A DNA stretch of 64,000 bases from CAYUYV01 sp050331455 (GTDB taxonomy: Bacteria > Pseudomonadota > Alphaproteobacteria > JAJFIK01). Where the stretch lies: the NCBI GenBank assembly GCA_050331455.1, contig JBHJGV010000027.1, forward strand, positions 1 to 64,000. The letters are read 5' to 3'. Below, piece after piece: positions 18,016 to 28,500 of this stretch. The notes beneath the pieces are model-generated. The model had not been told where the DNA came from. It did not search any database and worked only from the letters and a program-made list of their open reading frames with translations. Every line of letters starts with the position of its first letter. Positions within the stretch are counted from its first letter, which is position 1. A program made the position numbers and the translations under genes.

Positions 18016-18486
18016 ATGCTGGCCCAGTTCCCCTGGATCGTTGGTGCCTTCTGCACCCCCTGTTTCTTCATTGTGCTTCGGCTGATCGACATCACCAATG
18101 TGCTGCGTTCGGATATCAGCGAGGCCAAGATCTGGGCCGACGGCGCCTATCCCCACGCCATCGCGGAAATCGAGAAAAACCCCGAATGGCGGCTGGTCGT
18201 GAATGCCTATTACAGCGATATCGACCGCATCAACCGGGAGGTCACCCGCTACCTCATCACCAACATCGTCATCCTGGTCGGTGTCTTGATGGTCAGTCTG
18301 GCAATGGATCGTGGTCTGATCGATGGCGAATTGGAAGTCTATGTCCAGGTATCCTATTGCCTGCTCGGCGTGGTCTGGCTGTTTTTCGTCGTCACCAAGT
18401 TCAGCGAGGCCCGGCGCTTCATGAGCAATGTGGAAGTCACCATTAACGGCCTGCGTCGGGACAAGGACGAGACGGAGAAATCCTGA
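18016..18486 (+). CDS. Small inner-membrane protein coupled to the symporter
   Basis: 156 residues; the ATG starts two bases after the symporter stop codon, indicating tight coupling. Three hydrophobic segments are visible: residues 1-24 (FPWIVGAFCTPCFFIVLRLI), about 79-97 and about 108-125. The part between the first two is charged and soluble. No known family was recognised. It may be an accessory subunit or regulator of the symporter, which is inferred only from the spacing. Confidence 0.75.
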   Translation: MLAQFPWIVGAFCTPCFFIVLRLIDITNVLRSDISEAKIWADGAYPHAIAEIEKNPEWRLVVNAYYSDIDRINREVTRYLITNIVILVGVLMVSLAMDRGLIDGELEVYVQVSYCLLGVVWLFFVVTKFSEARRFMSNVEVTINGLRRDKDETEKS

Positions 18487-18565
18487 CCGCGCCGGTGACC
18501 TTTCTCTCAGACTCCCCCCCAGGACGGGACAAGACTGCACTGTCCTTGTGAAACCGGAGTATCCC

Positions 18566-19474
18566 ATGACGTCCCCGCTGTTCCCCGTGGCCCTGGCCCT
18601 CGTCGCCGTCGCCATGGGCTCGCTCCTTGATGCGGGTGTCAAACTGATCGCTGCCCAGGGACTGTCCGTCCTCGCCATTCTGTTCTGGCGCTTCCTTATT
18701 TCAGGGATCGTGATCGGCGCCGCCTTTCGCTTGTTGCGCCAGCCGGGCCTGAGCGCCCGGATTCTCCAGTTCCATGCCCTGCGCGGCCTTGTGCATGCCA
18801 CCATGGCAGGCCTGTTTTTCTACGGCATCACCCAGATTCCCCTTGCCGAGGCCACGACACTGGGCTTCACGGCGGTGCTGATGGCCGGGCCCCTGGAACG
18901 TCTGTTCCTGGGCCAGCCCTTGCGCGCCCGAACCGTCTGGGCTGCGCTGATCGGGTTTTCCGGTGTTCTGGTCATCGCGCTGCGCGGCGAGCCGGCCGCG
19001 GCCGAAACCGGGAATGTGATCGTCGGGCGCCTGTCATGCCTTGCTTCGGCGTTCCTCTACGCCCTCAGCCTCATCATGCTGCGGGCCCGGGCCAAGGCGG
19101 ACGGCACCTTCGCCATCGCAATGCTATCGAACATCATTCCGGCCTGCTGGCTGGCCATCCCGACCCTGGCCTTGACGCCCCTTCCGGCCTGGGAGGATTT
19201 TCCGGGTCTCGCCGCCATCTCCGTCGTCGGCTCGGCCGTCTGGGTGCTGATGACCATGGCCTATGCCCGGGCACCGGCCCAGCGGCTGGCGCCCCTCGAA
19301 TACTCATCCCTGCTCTGGAGTGCCCTGTTCGGCTGGATACTGTTCGGCGAGATGCTCGGGCCCACCCTGTGGTTCGGCGCTGGACTGATCGTCGCGGGCT
19401 GCCTGCTCACCGTATTGCCGGACCGGCGGGCCCTCCCGCCGGCGCCGCCGATCGCAGGACCGCCGGTTCCCTGA
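18566..19474 (+). CDS. DMT-superfamily (EamA) transporter
   Basis: 302 residues from ATG at 18566 with CGGAG upstream. Ten hydrophobic segments in two repeated five-helix halves match the EamA layout; the first half ends at about residue 140 and the second contains SCLASAFLYALSLIMLRARAKADG and ends with LWFGAGLIVAGCLLTVLP. Members export amino acids, metabolites or drugs. It is 80 bases after the symporter-linked membrane gene on the same strand, so it may belong to the same transcriptional unit as the cyclodipeptide synthase. The tail is proline-rich. Confidence 0.88.
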   Translation: MTSPLFPVALALVAVAMGSLLDAGVKLIAAQGLSVLAILFWRFLISGIVIGAAFRLLRQPGLSARILQFHALRGLVHATMAGLFFYGITQIPLAEATTLGFTAVLMAGPLERLFLGQPLRARTVWAALIGFSGVLVIALRGEPAAAETGNVIVGRLSCLASAFLYALSLIMLRARAKADGTFAIAMLSNIIPACWLAIPTLALTPLPAWEDFPGLAAISVVGSAVWVLMTMAYARAPAQRLAPLEYSSLLWSALFGWILFGEMLGPTLWFGAGLIVAGCLLTVLPDRRALPPAPPIAGPPVP

Positions 19475-19496
19475 ACGCCGCTTGCCTGGATGATGG

Positions 19497-20876
19497 TCAG
19501 GACACAGACAGATCCATCCAGCTCCCGTGGAAGCCCTGGGGCACCCGGCGGGGCAGCCTCACCCGGGCCACCGGCGGCAGGGAGAGGCTCTGGGCATCCA
19601 TGACCAGGAAATCCGTGGTGTCGGTCCTGGCCGAATACACAAAGCCCAGCAACCATCCCGCATCGTCCTGCGGACCGTCCTCGCCGGGCACGAAGACGAA
19701 TTCGCTGACGATGGCATCGGGACCGAAATCCTGCATGGCCTTCATGCCCGTGGTGAGATCGTATTTGACCACGGCGGTGAACTCGTTGCCGCCCGCCGGA
19801 TCAGCGGCAGCCGCGTAGATGTGCCGGTGGGCCCTTCCCCCCAGACGATCGTCCACGCGCAGGAACTCCACGACCTGATCGTCGAGGGGCTCATCGGACA
19901 CCCGGCCCGCCACCGGATCGATCCGCCAGCGATGCAGGGAGGCCTTGCTGAAGGTGGAGGAGTTTCCACGCCACATATCCGGATAGCGCGCCACATCGAT
20001 CACGAGCCCGCCGGTCTCATCCTCGAAGGCATTGGCCACATGAAAGACGTAACACGGATCGATGTCGTACCAGCGCACCTGGTCGCCCGTGCCGCCCCGA
20101 GGCATCACGCCGAGGCGCGCGCCGTGGCTGTCGCTCCACTTGAAGGGCATGGTGCCTTTAAACGCCTGTTCGCCGTCGAAGATCACCGGCAGATCCAAGA
20201 ACACGACATGCCGTTCGCTCAGGGCAAAGTCATGCATCATCACCGGCCCTTTGGTCGGTATGGGGAAGGTTTCGATCAGGCTGCCGTCGGCGGCAATCCG
20301 GTGATAGACGAGATAGGGTTCGGAAAAACCATAGCCGAAGGCATGCATCTCCCCCGTCCGTGGACAGATTTTCGGGTGGGCCGTGAAGGCGTGGTTCAGC
20401 TTGCCGCCGAAATCCCAGGGGCCCAGGGTCTCCAGCTCCGGCGAAACGCGGGTCGGGAAACTCGACTCGACCAGAGCAAAAAGCCCGCCATTGTGGGGCA
20501 CGATATGGGTGTTCGCCACGCCGACGGTGTGGTCAACTGTAAAGTCGGGCCGGATGAGCGAAGCCCCGTCGAGGGCCCGGGTCTTCACATAGCGGTTCCG
20601 GTACCACAGGGCCTTGCCACCCTTCAGCCGGATGCCGTGGAGCATGCCGTCGCCCATGAACCAGTGGGGCGAGGTCCCGGTATGGGGGTTGGGCCCGTTG
20701 CGCACGTAAAGCCCGTCGAGGGATGGGGGGATCGCCCCCTCCACCGCCAAATCCGTGATCTCGGCCTCGTCGGGCACCGGCGCATAGTTCCCCTTCAGAT
20801 GGAAATCCCGGTCCGCCCAGATGCCGCCCGTGGGCGCGTCCGGCGCCGGAGTGGTCGTTTCGCCTCGATCGTGCAT
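19497..20876 (-). CDS. Carotenoid oxygenase family protein
   Basis: 459 residues from ATG at 20876, chosen because GGGAGG lies just upstream; earlier in-frame starts lack a site. Members are iron(II) dioxygenases that cleave carotenoids, stilbenes or related alkenes. The four iron-binding histidines can be placed: FTAHPKICP, MMHDFALSE, YVFHVANAF and the C-terminal QGFHGSW. The N-terminal segment PSLDGLYVRNGPNPHTG and DGMLHGIRL are family hallmarks. It converges with the DMT transporter (22 bases apart). No carotenoid biosynthesis genes are in the window, so the substrate may be dietary carotenoid or a lignin-type stilbene. Confidence 0.92.
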   Translation of the reverse strand: MHDRGETTTPAPDAPTGGIWADRDFHLKGNYAPVPDEAEITDLAVEGAIPPSLDGLYVRNGPNPHTGTSPHWFMGDGMLHGIRLKGGKALWYRNRYVKTRALDGASLIRPDFTVDHTVGVANTHIVPHNGGLFALVESSFPTRVSPELETLGPWDFGGKLNHAFTAHPKICPRTGEMHAFGYGFSEPYLVYHRIAADGSLIETFPIPTKGPVMMHDFALSERHVVFLDLPVIFDGEQAFKGTMPFKWSDSHGARLGVMPRGGTGDQVRWYDIDPCYVFHVANAFEDETGGLVIDVARYPDMWRGNSSTFSKASLHRWRIDPVAGRVSDEPLDDQVVEFLRVDDRLGGRAHRHIYAAAADPAGGNEFTAVVKYDLTTGMKAMQDFGPDAIVSEFVFVPGEDGPQDDAGWLLGFVYSARTDTTDFLVMDAQSLSLPPVARVRLPRRVPQGFHGSWMDLSVS

Positions 20877-20999
20877 GGGGGCCTCCCTGTCATGGATCAT
20901 CATGGCAGCATAGCGCAGCCGGCGCGGCTGTGAACGGCGTTGCGCCCACTCTGTCGCAAGCCTATAGATGTGTATGCACCTATTTTGAGGAAGGGCGAG

Positions 21000-21794
21000 A
21001 TGACAACGGATTTCAGCACCGTTCTGGGCGGCCTGACCGGCGATGGACCGACGAGGCACGGTCATATTCCGGACAACTGGCGTCAGGGACGCACGGTCTT
21101 CGGAGGGATCGTCGCCGCCATGGCCCTGGCGGCAGCCCGGTCCACTTTTCCCGGCGAGACGGCGCCCCTACGCTCCGCGCAAGTGTCCTTCATCGGTCCT
21201 CTCGTGGGTGACGCGACGTTCCAATGCGATCTGCTGCGCAAGGGCCGCTCGGCGAGCTTCGTCCAGGTCAGCGTTTCGTCCGAGGGCACCGTCGCGGCCC
21301 AATGCGTGTTCTGCTTCGGGGCCGCTCGCCCTTCGGCTATTTCCTACCGAAATCTCGGTCCCAATGCGCTGTCACCGGAGGAAACACCATCCTTTTTCGA
21401 GGATATGAACCGGCGTCCGGTCTTTGCCCGCAATTTCGAGATGCGCCTCGCCGCGGGCTATCGCCCCGTCTCGGGCGCCGCCAAGCCCCGCATGACCCTG
21501 TGGGTCCGTCATGGGGACGAGCAGGCCTGGACCAGTGAGGCCGGCTTTCTGGCGCTGTGCGACGCACCGCCGCCCGCCGCCATGAGCATGCTGCAGGACT
21601 TTGCCCCCATCAGCTCCATGTCCTGGCTGATCACCATGCTGACCGATACCATTTCCACGCGGGAGGGTTGGTGGCTCATCGGCAACCGGGCCGACCATGT
21701 GGCCGATGGCTATTCCAGCCAGGCCATGTCCATCTGGAACCGGTTCGGCCGCCCCATCGCCCAGGCCCAGCAGACCGTCGCCGTGTTCGGATAG
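21000..21794 (+). CDS. TesB-like acyl-CoA thioesterase (hotdog fold)
   Basis: 264 residues from ATG at 21000 with GAGGAAGGG upstream. The double-hotdog pattern is visible: WRQGRTVFGGIVAAMALAAA near residue 30 for the first unit and the closing DHVADGYSSQAMSIWNRFGRPIAQAQQTVAVFG of the second, with the conserved Asp of this thioesterase class. It hydrolyses acyl-CoA esters in the cytosol; chain preference is unknown. It is divergent from the carotenoid oxygenase gene and lies 80 bases upstream of a Fur-type regulator. Confidence 0.85.
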   Translation: MTTDFSTVLGGLTGDGPTRHGHIPDNWRQGRTVFGGIVAAMALAAARSTFPGETAPLRSAQVSFIGPLVGDATFQCDLLRKGRSASFVQVSVSSEGTVAAQCVFCFGAARPSAISYRNLGPNALSPEETPSFFEDMNRRPVFARNFEMRLAAGYRPVSGAAKPRMTLWVRHGDEQAWTSEAGFLALCDAPPPAAMSMLQDFAPISSMSWLITMLTDTISTREGWWLIGNRADHVADGYSSQAMSIWNRFGRPIAQAQQTVAVFG

Positions 21795-21878
21795 GCGCAA
21801 CAGGGGCGACGGTGCTGTTCAAGCAGCGACAGCGCCTTATGATATGGGTCATGCTTGACCATCACAGGATCTGGTTCG

Positions 21879-22292
21879 ATGGCTGAAGGCCAGCGGCCCG
21901 CCCGCCGGCGGGCCCTCACCAACAATCACAAGACCGTCTTGGGCGCGCTGCGGGATGCGGGGCGCCCCCTCACGGCCTATGACCTCATCGCCCGCCTGAA
22001 GGATCAGGGTATTTCTTCGCCGCCCACGGTGTATCGCGCCTTGAGCCGCCTCACCGATGACGGCCTCGCCCACCGGCTGGAAAGCCTGAACGCTTTCGTG
22101 GCCTGCCAGTCCGGCGGCGGACACGACGAGGCGGCGATTTTCACGATCTGCAATGACTGCGGCCAGGCGGATGAGATCACGGACACCGTGACGGCCGACG
22201 GCCTGACCCGGCACGCCGAGGAAAACGGCTTCACAGTGACCTCGGTCACCTGTGAACTGCGTGGACGGTGTGCCCAATGCCAAGCCACCTAG
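21879..22292 (+). CDS. Fur-family regulator, Zur-like
   Basis: 137 residues from ATG at 21879 (AGGA about 11 bases upstream). The winged helix covers residues about 15-75 (LTAYDLIARLKDQGISSPPTVYRALSRLTDDGLAHRLESLNAF), and the metal-binding C-terminal half has CNDCGQ and a second Cys pair CELRGRCAQC that holds structural zinc. The RLESLNAFVAC segment is typical of Zur, the zinc-responsive repressor. znuABC genes, its usual neighbours, are not in the window, so the sensing metal is inferred. Confidence 0.85.
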   Translation: MAEGQRPARRRALTNNHKTVLGALRDAGRPLTAYDLIARLKDQGISSPPTVYRALSRLTDDGLAHRLESLNAFVACQSGGGHDEAAIFTICNDCGQADEITDTVTADGLTRHAEENGFTVTSVTCELRGRCAQCQAT

Positions 22293-22412
22293 GCTCAAAG
22301 GCCGAGGCTCAACCGACCAGAGGGGGCGCTTGGGGGCGCCTATTTGGAAGGGCGGCCCGGGGCCGTGCAAGACCGGTTCTTCAGTCTCTCGCGGGCAGCC
22401 CCATGCGGACCG

Positions 22413-22886
22413 TCAAAGGCGGGCGAATTCTGTGCGGACGGCACCGGCGACATGGCGCTCGCATCCGCTCTGCGGATCCATCTTGGAGCACAGGGAGGCG
22501 GTCAGTTCACTGCGGATCCGGTTCGCGATTTCATCCGCCGCGGGGCACCCCATATGCTCGCAACGACGCAGGGCGGCTCGGGTTTGGCTGTTCGCGGTCT
22601 TTGTGCAGGTGGAGACGAATCCCGTGGGAAGCGAGACCTGATAGAGGCTCGAAACGATCCCCGTGCAAATGCCCGTCGCAAGGGCCTGCACGTTGACGTC
22701 CGCCGTGACCAGAACCCGTCCACCGGTATTGGCCTCGGGCCGGGACACGGGCGTCGCGTTGGGCGCCGCAACCGCGTCCGGCAGGTCTTTGATCTTGACG
22801 GCCGGACCGGAGAGGACGGGAAGAAGAAAGACAAGGGCGGCGATACCCATCAGTGTCAGGAAAATCGCCCAGGATTTGATCGACAT
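22413..22886 (-). CDS. Membrane-anchored protein of unknown function
   Basis: 157 residues from ATG at 22886; a longer frame exists without a better site. An N-terminal transmembrane helix (residues 5-27, WAIFLTLMGIAALVFLLPVLS) is followed by a proline-rich linker and a globular periplasmic-looking domain with five cysteines, among them CTGIV, STCTK, CEHMGC and CSKMDPQSGC, which could form disulfides. No family was recognised. It converges with the Zur-like gene across a 120-base gap. Confidence 0.65.
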   Translation of the reverse strand: MSIKSWAIFLTLMGIAALVFLLPVLSGPAVKIKDLPDAVAAPNATPVSRPEANTGGRVLVTADVNVQALATGICTGIVSSLYQVSLPTGFVSTCTKTANSQTRAALRRCEHMGCPAADEIANRIRSELTASLCSKMDPQSGCERHVAGAVRTEFARL

Positions 22887-23264
22887 CGGAGTGCGCTCCA
22901 AGACTGTTACCCAATGACAACTCAATCCACCCGCATCGTGTACAACCTAGCATATCTTTCGGCAGTAACATGCGTATGTCGAAGCCTCGCCGAGTCTGGC
23001 GCCGAAGACAATATCATCTTTCCATTCGTTCATGATCGACAGCCTGGCGATGCATGGTTATGGCGGATGAACGCCACAGCACGTCAATCTGGAGCTATGA
23101 TACCTGCATAATTTGGCGAGGATGCGCCCTGTCCGGGGCCGGACGACCCGGATCGGTGTCACATTGTTTCTTGTTTCGGTCAGGCCCATGCTCATTTACT
23201 CAATAATGCAATGCGCCCATGGAGCCGGCTGGAGCGGCCGGGCGCCGGCGAGGGAGCCGATCCC
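22887..23264. other. Intergenic region before cysE
   Basis: About 380 bases, AT-richer than its neighbours, between the divergent starts of the membrane-anchored protein and cysE. No RNA gene, hairpin-plus-T-run or clear operator was recognised. Both genes probably have their promoters here. Confidence 0.4.
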
Positions 23265-24155
23265 ATGAGCACACCGTCCGATGCCCGTTCTGCCCAGGCG
23301 CACTCTTTAACGGGTGCTGCCGAGGGTCAGCCGCCCGCCGAGCCGGCGACCTGCGATCCCATCTGGGAGTGCATCCGGGCGGAGGCCGAAGCCATCGCCG
23401 TAAGCGAGCCGGTCCTGGCCAGTTTCGTCCACGCCACAGTGCTCAATCATGACCGTCTGGAAGGGGCGCTCAGTTATCACCTGGCCCAAAAACTCTCCAG
23501 CGCGGACACGCCGGCCATGCTGGTCCGGCAGGTGATCGTCCAGGCCCTGATCGACGATCCGTGGATCGGGGATGCGGTGCGCTCCGACCTCGCCGCCGTG
23601 TTCGACCGTGACCCCGCCTGCCACACCCATGTCCAGGCCCTTCTGTTCTTTAAAGGCTTCCAGGCCTTGCAGGCCTACCGGATCGCCCACTGGCTGTGGA
23701 CGCATGGGCGCTGGACCATGGCCCTGTATTTCCAGAACCGGATTTCGGACCAGTTCGGCGTCGACATCCATCCCGCCGCCACGATCGGCCAGGGGATCAT
23801 GATGGACCACGCCAGCGGGATCGTGATCGGGGAAACCGCCAGCGTCGGCGACAATGTCTCCATGCTCCATGGCGTGACCCTGGGCGGCACCGGTAAGGAT
23901 TCCGGCGACCGTCACCCCAAAATCGGGTCGGGCGTCTTGATCGGCGCCGGCGCGAAAATCCTGGGCAATATCCGGGTCGGCAACGATGCCCGCGTCGCCG
24001 CCGGCAGCGTGGTGCTGAAATCGGTGCCCGCCCAGTGCACGGTGGCCGGCATTCCGGGACGCATTGTCGGCTGCGCGGGCTGCGAGCACCCGTCCCAGGC
24101 CATGGACCAGCGGTTTCCCTATGACGACGACGCTTGGGGCGATCCGGAAACCTGA
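23265..24155 (+). CDS. cysE: Serine O-acetyltransferase
   Basis: 296 residues from ATG at 23265 with AGGGAG upstream. The N-terminal alpha-helical domain (about 30-170) includes DPIWECIRAEAEAIAVSEP and FKGFQALQAYRIAHWLW. The C-terminal left-handed beta-helix has hexapeptide repeats from IHPAATIGQGIMMDHASGIVIGETA to VAAGSVVLKSVP, with the catalytic His/Asp region MDHASG and LHGVTLGGTGKDSGDRHPKIG. It acetylates serine from acetyl-CoA, the first step of cysteine synthesis. The last 37 bases overlap the convergent 3' end of the NodT-type channel gene. Confidence 0.96.
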   Translation: MSTPSDARSAQAHSLTGAAEGQPPAEPATCDPIWECIRAEAEAIAVSEPVLASFVHATVLNHDRLEGALSYHLAQKLSSADTPAMLVRQVIVQALIDDPWIGDAVRSDLAAVFDRDPACHTHVQALLFFKGFQALQAYRIAHWLWTHGRWTMALYFQNRISDQFGVDIHPAATIGQGIMMDHASGIVIGETASVGDNVSMLHGVTLGGTGKDSGDRHPKIGSGVLIGAGAKILGNIRVGNDARVAAGSVVLKSVPAQCTVAGIPGRIVGCAGCEHPSQAMDQRFPYDDDAWGDPET

Positions 24156-25594
24156 CGGCTGGAGAGATCCCGGGAGTCCGCTCCCGGAAGCCCCGCCTGC
24201 ATGGCCCCCAGATCATCGGTCCCCGTTGGTGCGCCGAGGGCCCGGTAAAGGTCGATCACCGCCCGGGCGAGGTCCGCTTCGGCCTCCACGGTGGCTTCCC
24301 GGCTGGCGATCAGCGTTCTCTGGGCATCGAGAATGTCGATGAAGCTGGCGAGGCCTTCCCTGTAGAGCGCATTCAACTGCTTGAACGACTGCTCACTGGC
24401 GCCGATGGCCCGGCGCAGCTGGTCCCGCCGGAAACGCTGGCCTTCGATGTCCGCAAGCGCGTTTTCCACCTGGGACAGGCTGATCAGCACCGTCTGCTCG
24501 TAAATCAAGCGGGCCGCTTCGGCATTTTGCCGGGCCGCCCGCACCTCCGCCCGCCGCGCGCCCGCATCGAACAGTGGAATGTCGAGGGCCGCGCTGATCA
24601 GGGACGTGACATCGCCGAAGGTGGACTGGGCCCCGCCCAGGCTCGCCGTGACCTGCCCGGGCAGGCGCAGAGCGGGATACAGGTCGGCAATCTCAACGCC
24701 GATGCCCGCGACCGCCCGTTTCAGATCTTCCTCCGCCGACAGAACATCGGGACGCCTACGGATCAATGCGGCCGGGACCCCGGCCGGCGGCCCGCCGGCA
24801 TAGACCGGGATCGGGTTTTCGGTCGGGCCCGGCGCCACCCCGTCGGCCGGTGCCTCACCCAGAAGCACGGCCAGGGCATTTTCCGAGCGGGCCTTCAGGG
24901 CCTCGAACGTCCCGCGCGTCGCCTGGGTCCGGGCGAGATCGGCCGTCGCCCGCTGCACGTCCAGATCCGCCGCCAGGCCCGCACCGAGGCGTTGACGGAC
25001 GATTTCAAGGGTTTGGCGCTGGAGATCGAGGGAATTGTCGAGAAGGTCGAGCCGCGCCTGGTTGCGCCGCAGATCCACATAGCGGTCCGCGACCGAGGCG
25101 ACCGTCAGCCGGCGGACATCTTCCAGCGTGAAGCCTTGCGCCCGGGCGAAGGCCCGGGCCTGTTCGATGCGCCGCCGCTGCTGGCCGAACAGGTCAGGGG
25201 TGAAGGAAAAGACCAGACCCGCGGAACCGCTGGCCTGGGCATCCGCGCCGGGGGGCTTGCGAACGCTGCCGGTTGCGGCGCCGTCGAGGATGGGAAAAAG
25301 GTCGGACCGTTCCGCCCGGACCAAGGCGCCGGCCTCGGCGAGGCGGGCCACGGCAATCCCGACTTCCACATTGTTCGCGAGGGCGTCATCGATCAACGCG
25401 TCGAGCACTGGATCGGAAAACCCCGTCCACCACAGGGCATCCGCGATACCGCTGGCTTCATAGTCCGTCCGGAACGTGTCCGGCACGTCGACATCGGGCG
25501 CGGTGTAATCGGGTCCGACGGCACAGGCTCCAAGACCCAACCCGCCCGTGACCAGAACCGCCAGGGCGGCCAAGCGACGGCGACAGGCCCTCAT
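24119..25594 (-). CDS. Outer-membrane efflux channel, NodT/TolC type lipoprotein
   Basis: 491 residues. The N-terminus is a lipoprotein signal, LAVLVTGGLGLGACAVGPDY, with the lipid-attachment Cys near residue 25. The TolC-like duplicated helical hairpins follow, with recognisable ARQNAEAARLIYEQTVLISLSQVENALAD near residue 380 and the family tail NALYREGLASFIDILDAQRTLIASREA. It forms the outer-membrane duct of the tripartite pump encoded by the two genes upstream; its start overlaps the pump stop by 4 bases. Its 3' end overlaps convergent cysE. Confidence 0.94.
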   Translation of the reverse strand: MRACRRRLAALAVLVTGGLGLGACAVGPDYTAPDVDVPDTFRTDYEASGIADALWWTGFSDPVLDALIDDALANNVEVGIAVARLAEAGALVRAERSDLFPILDGAATGSVRKPPGADAQASGSAGLVFSFTPDLFGQQRRRIEQARAFARAQGFTLEDVRRLTVASVADRYVDLRRNQARLDLLDNSLDLQRQTLEIVRQRLGAGLAADLDVQRATADLARTQATRGTFEALKARSENALAVLLGEAPADGVAPGPTENPIPVYAGGPPAGVPAALIRRRPDVLSAEEDLKRAVAGIGVEIADLYPALRLPGQVTASLGGAQSTFGDVTSLISAALDIPLFDAGARRAEVRAARQNAEAARLIYEQTVLISLSQVENALADIEGQRFRRDQLRRAIGASEQSFKQLNALYREGLASFIDILDAQRTLIASREATVEAEADLARAVIDLYRALGAPTGTDDLGAMQAGLPGADSRDLSSRQVSGSPQASSS

Positions 25595-28500
25595 GGGGCG
25601 TCCTCCAGGTCATAGGCTTTGCCGGACCGCTCCGCTTCCTCCAACTCCCGGGCCAGGGCTTCGGACTGAACCGAGCGCGGCGTGCCGAAACGGGCAACCC
25701 CGAGATAGATGACCGGCGTCAGAAACAGCGTGAACACACCGGCAATCCCGAGGCCGCCGAACACGGTCCAGCCGATGGCATTGCGCGCTTCGGCCCCTGC
25801 GCCGGACGACAGGATCAGGGGCACCGCACCGACCACCGTCGACAACAAAGTCATCATGATGGGGCGCAGGCGGATCACCGCAGCCTCGAACACCGCATCG
25901 CGCACGGAGCGTCCCTGCACCCGGAGCTGATCGGCGAACTCCACGAGCAGGACCCCGTTCTTGGCCATCAGACCGATGAGCATGACGAGGCCAATCTGAG
26001 AAAAAATGTTGAGGGAGGTCCCGGTCAGGAACAGGGAGTAGACCGCCGCCGCGAGAGCAAAGGGCACCGACAGAATGATGACGATGGGGCTGGTCAGGCT
26101 CTCGAACTGGGCCGTCAGCACCAGGAACACGATAATGAACGCGAAAGCATAGGTCAGAGCCAGTTCCCTGGACGCCTCGCCGAGGGTCTTGGCCTCCCCC
26201 TGCAGACGCAGATCGATGTTTTCCGGCAGAACCTCCGCTGCCAGACGGTCGATCTCGGCCACTGCATCGGCGAGCGCGATGCCCGGCGCCACATCGGCAT
26301 CGAACTCGATGGCCCGGCGCTGCTCGGTGCGGTCCAGTTCTGCGGCCACCCCTTCCTCCATGATGGTGGTCAGACTGGACAGGGGAATGAGGTCACCATT
26401 GTTGGAGCGCACGAACAGATTGCGCAGGTCGGAGGGGTCATCGATGGCGCCGACGCTCGATTCAAGAAAAATGGGAACGGCCTGGTCACCGACATTGAGA
26501 TCCACCACCCGATCCCCGTCCACCATAATGCGCAAGGTGGTGGACAACTCCTGCAATGGCACATTCAGGTCGGCGGCCCGACGCCGATCGATCCGGATGG
26601 ACAGCTGTGGCTGGGTGGGCTGATAGGAAATCGACGGGTTGGACAATATGATTGACCGGGCCTCGACGGCATCCGACAAGGCCTTCGCCGCCACGTAAAT
26701 CTCTTCGTATTCCGGCCCCGTCAGGGCGACTTCGAGGCCCGAGCGCCGCCCCCGCCCGACACTCAGGCTGCCCCGGCCGAAGGGACTGACCCGCGAGCCC
26801 GGGATCTGGAACAAGGGGATGCGCATGGCGGCGATAATGTCTTCCTGGCTGCGCTCCCGTTCCGACCAGGGCGCGAGGCGCAGCGTCATGAAGATGATGT
26901 TCGGATCGAACCGTCCGATAACGGTGAATTGGGACTCCACCTCACCGCTTTCGATAAAGGGTGCAATGATGCGGTCCATGCGGTCGGCCTGGCGCTGCAT
27001 GTAATCGATGCCGACCCCGTCAGGCCCCCGGGCGAAAATGAAGATCGCGCCCCGATCCTCCCGGGGCACGAGTTCCTGGTCGAGTGCGGTATAGACCGCG
27101 CCGGCGCCCACGGCCCCGCCGACCCCCAGAATGAGCGTGAGGACCGGGAAGGCCAGCGCCCGTTTCAGGACCCGCTCGTAAAGACCCGCGAGCCAGCGGC
27201 CCAGGCGGGCCCGCGGGCCCTTGCCCTTGTCCGTCGCCGTCATATCGAGGCGGGCCGACAGGGCCGGCACGATGGACAGGGCCACGAAGGACGAGATGAT
27301 CACCGTCAGGGCCAGGGTGAAACCGAACTCCCGGAACAATTGGCCCACCGTGGACGGAAGAAAGGAAATGGGCACGAACACGGCGACGAGCACGGCCGTG
27401 GTCGCGATGACGGCGAAAAAGACCTGCCGCGCGCCCAGGACAGCAGCCGCTCGCCGGCCCAGACCCTTGGACTGGAGCCGGTTGATGTTCTCCAACACCA
27501 CGATTGCATCGTCCACGATCAACCCGGTGGCGAGGACGAGGGCGAGCAGCGTGATGAGATTGATGGAAAAGCCCGCCAGCCAGATGCCCGCAAGGCTGCC
27601 GATCAAGGCGGCCGGTATTGCAGTGCTGGGGATCAGCGTGGCGCGCAGCGATCCGATAAAGAGCCAAATGGTGGCGATGACGATCAGAACCGTGACACTA
27701 AGGCTGATCAGCACTTCCTGAACGGATTTCTTGATGAACACCGCATCGTCCGAGGTGACGACGATTTCAAGATCGTCGGCCCGCGCATTGATCCGGGCAA
27801 CGCGGGCGTTGATGGCGTCCGAGATCTGGATGGTGTTCGACTGGGCTTGACGCACGATACCGAGCCCGATGATCGGGAGACCGTTCAGACGGGTGATGTT
27901 CGTGGCATCGGCGGGCGCGAAAAAGGCATCGGCCACGTCGCCCACCCGGGTCTGTCCGGAAATGATCACGTCCTTCACCCGCTCCGGCGTCGCCGCCGTC
28001 GCCTCGGCGCGCACGATCAGTTCCTGATCCTGGGATCGGAAACTGCCCACCGGCACATCGAAGGGGGCGGACTCCAGCGCTGTCACCACATCGCTGACGG
28101 TGAGGCCGAAACGGCTCAGGCGCAGCGGATCGAGGTCCACGCGGAGCTGGCGCTCCCGCGCACCGAAAAGCTGTACGCTTGCCACGCCTTCCACGGCGAG
28201 CAATTCAGGGACGATATCGTTCTCAATGCGCCGTGTAAGCGTGGCTTCGTCAAAGGGATCGGCCAGGACGGCAAGGCTCATGATGCTCTCGGCGTCCTCG
28301 TCGGCCTTCACGACGCGGACTTCTTCCACCCGATCGGGCAATTGGCGGGTCACCCGGCTTACGGCCTCGCGAACATCCGCCGCGGCCGTGTCGAGATTAA
28401 CCCCCGGGTTGAACTCGATCCGCACCCGGCTGTTGTTTTCCTCGCTGGAGGAGCGGATGTCCCGCACGCCGGCCACACGGGCCACGGCCCCTTCCAGAAT

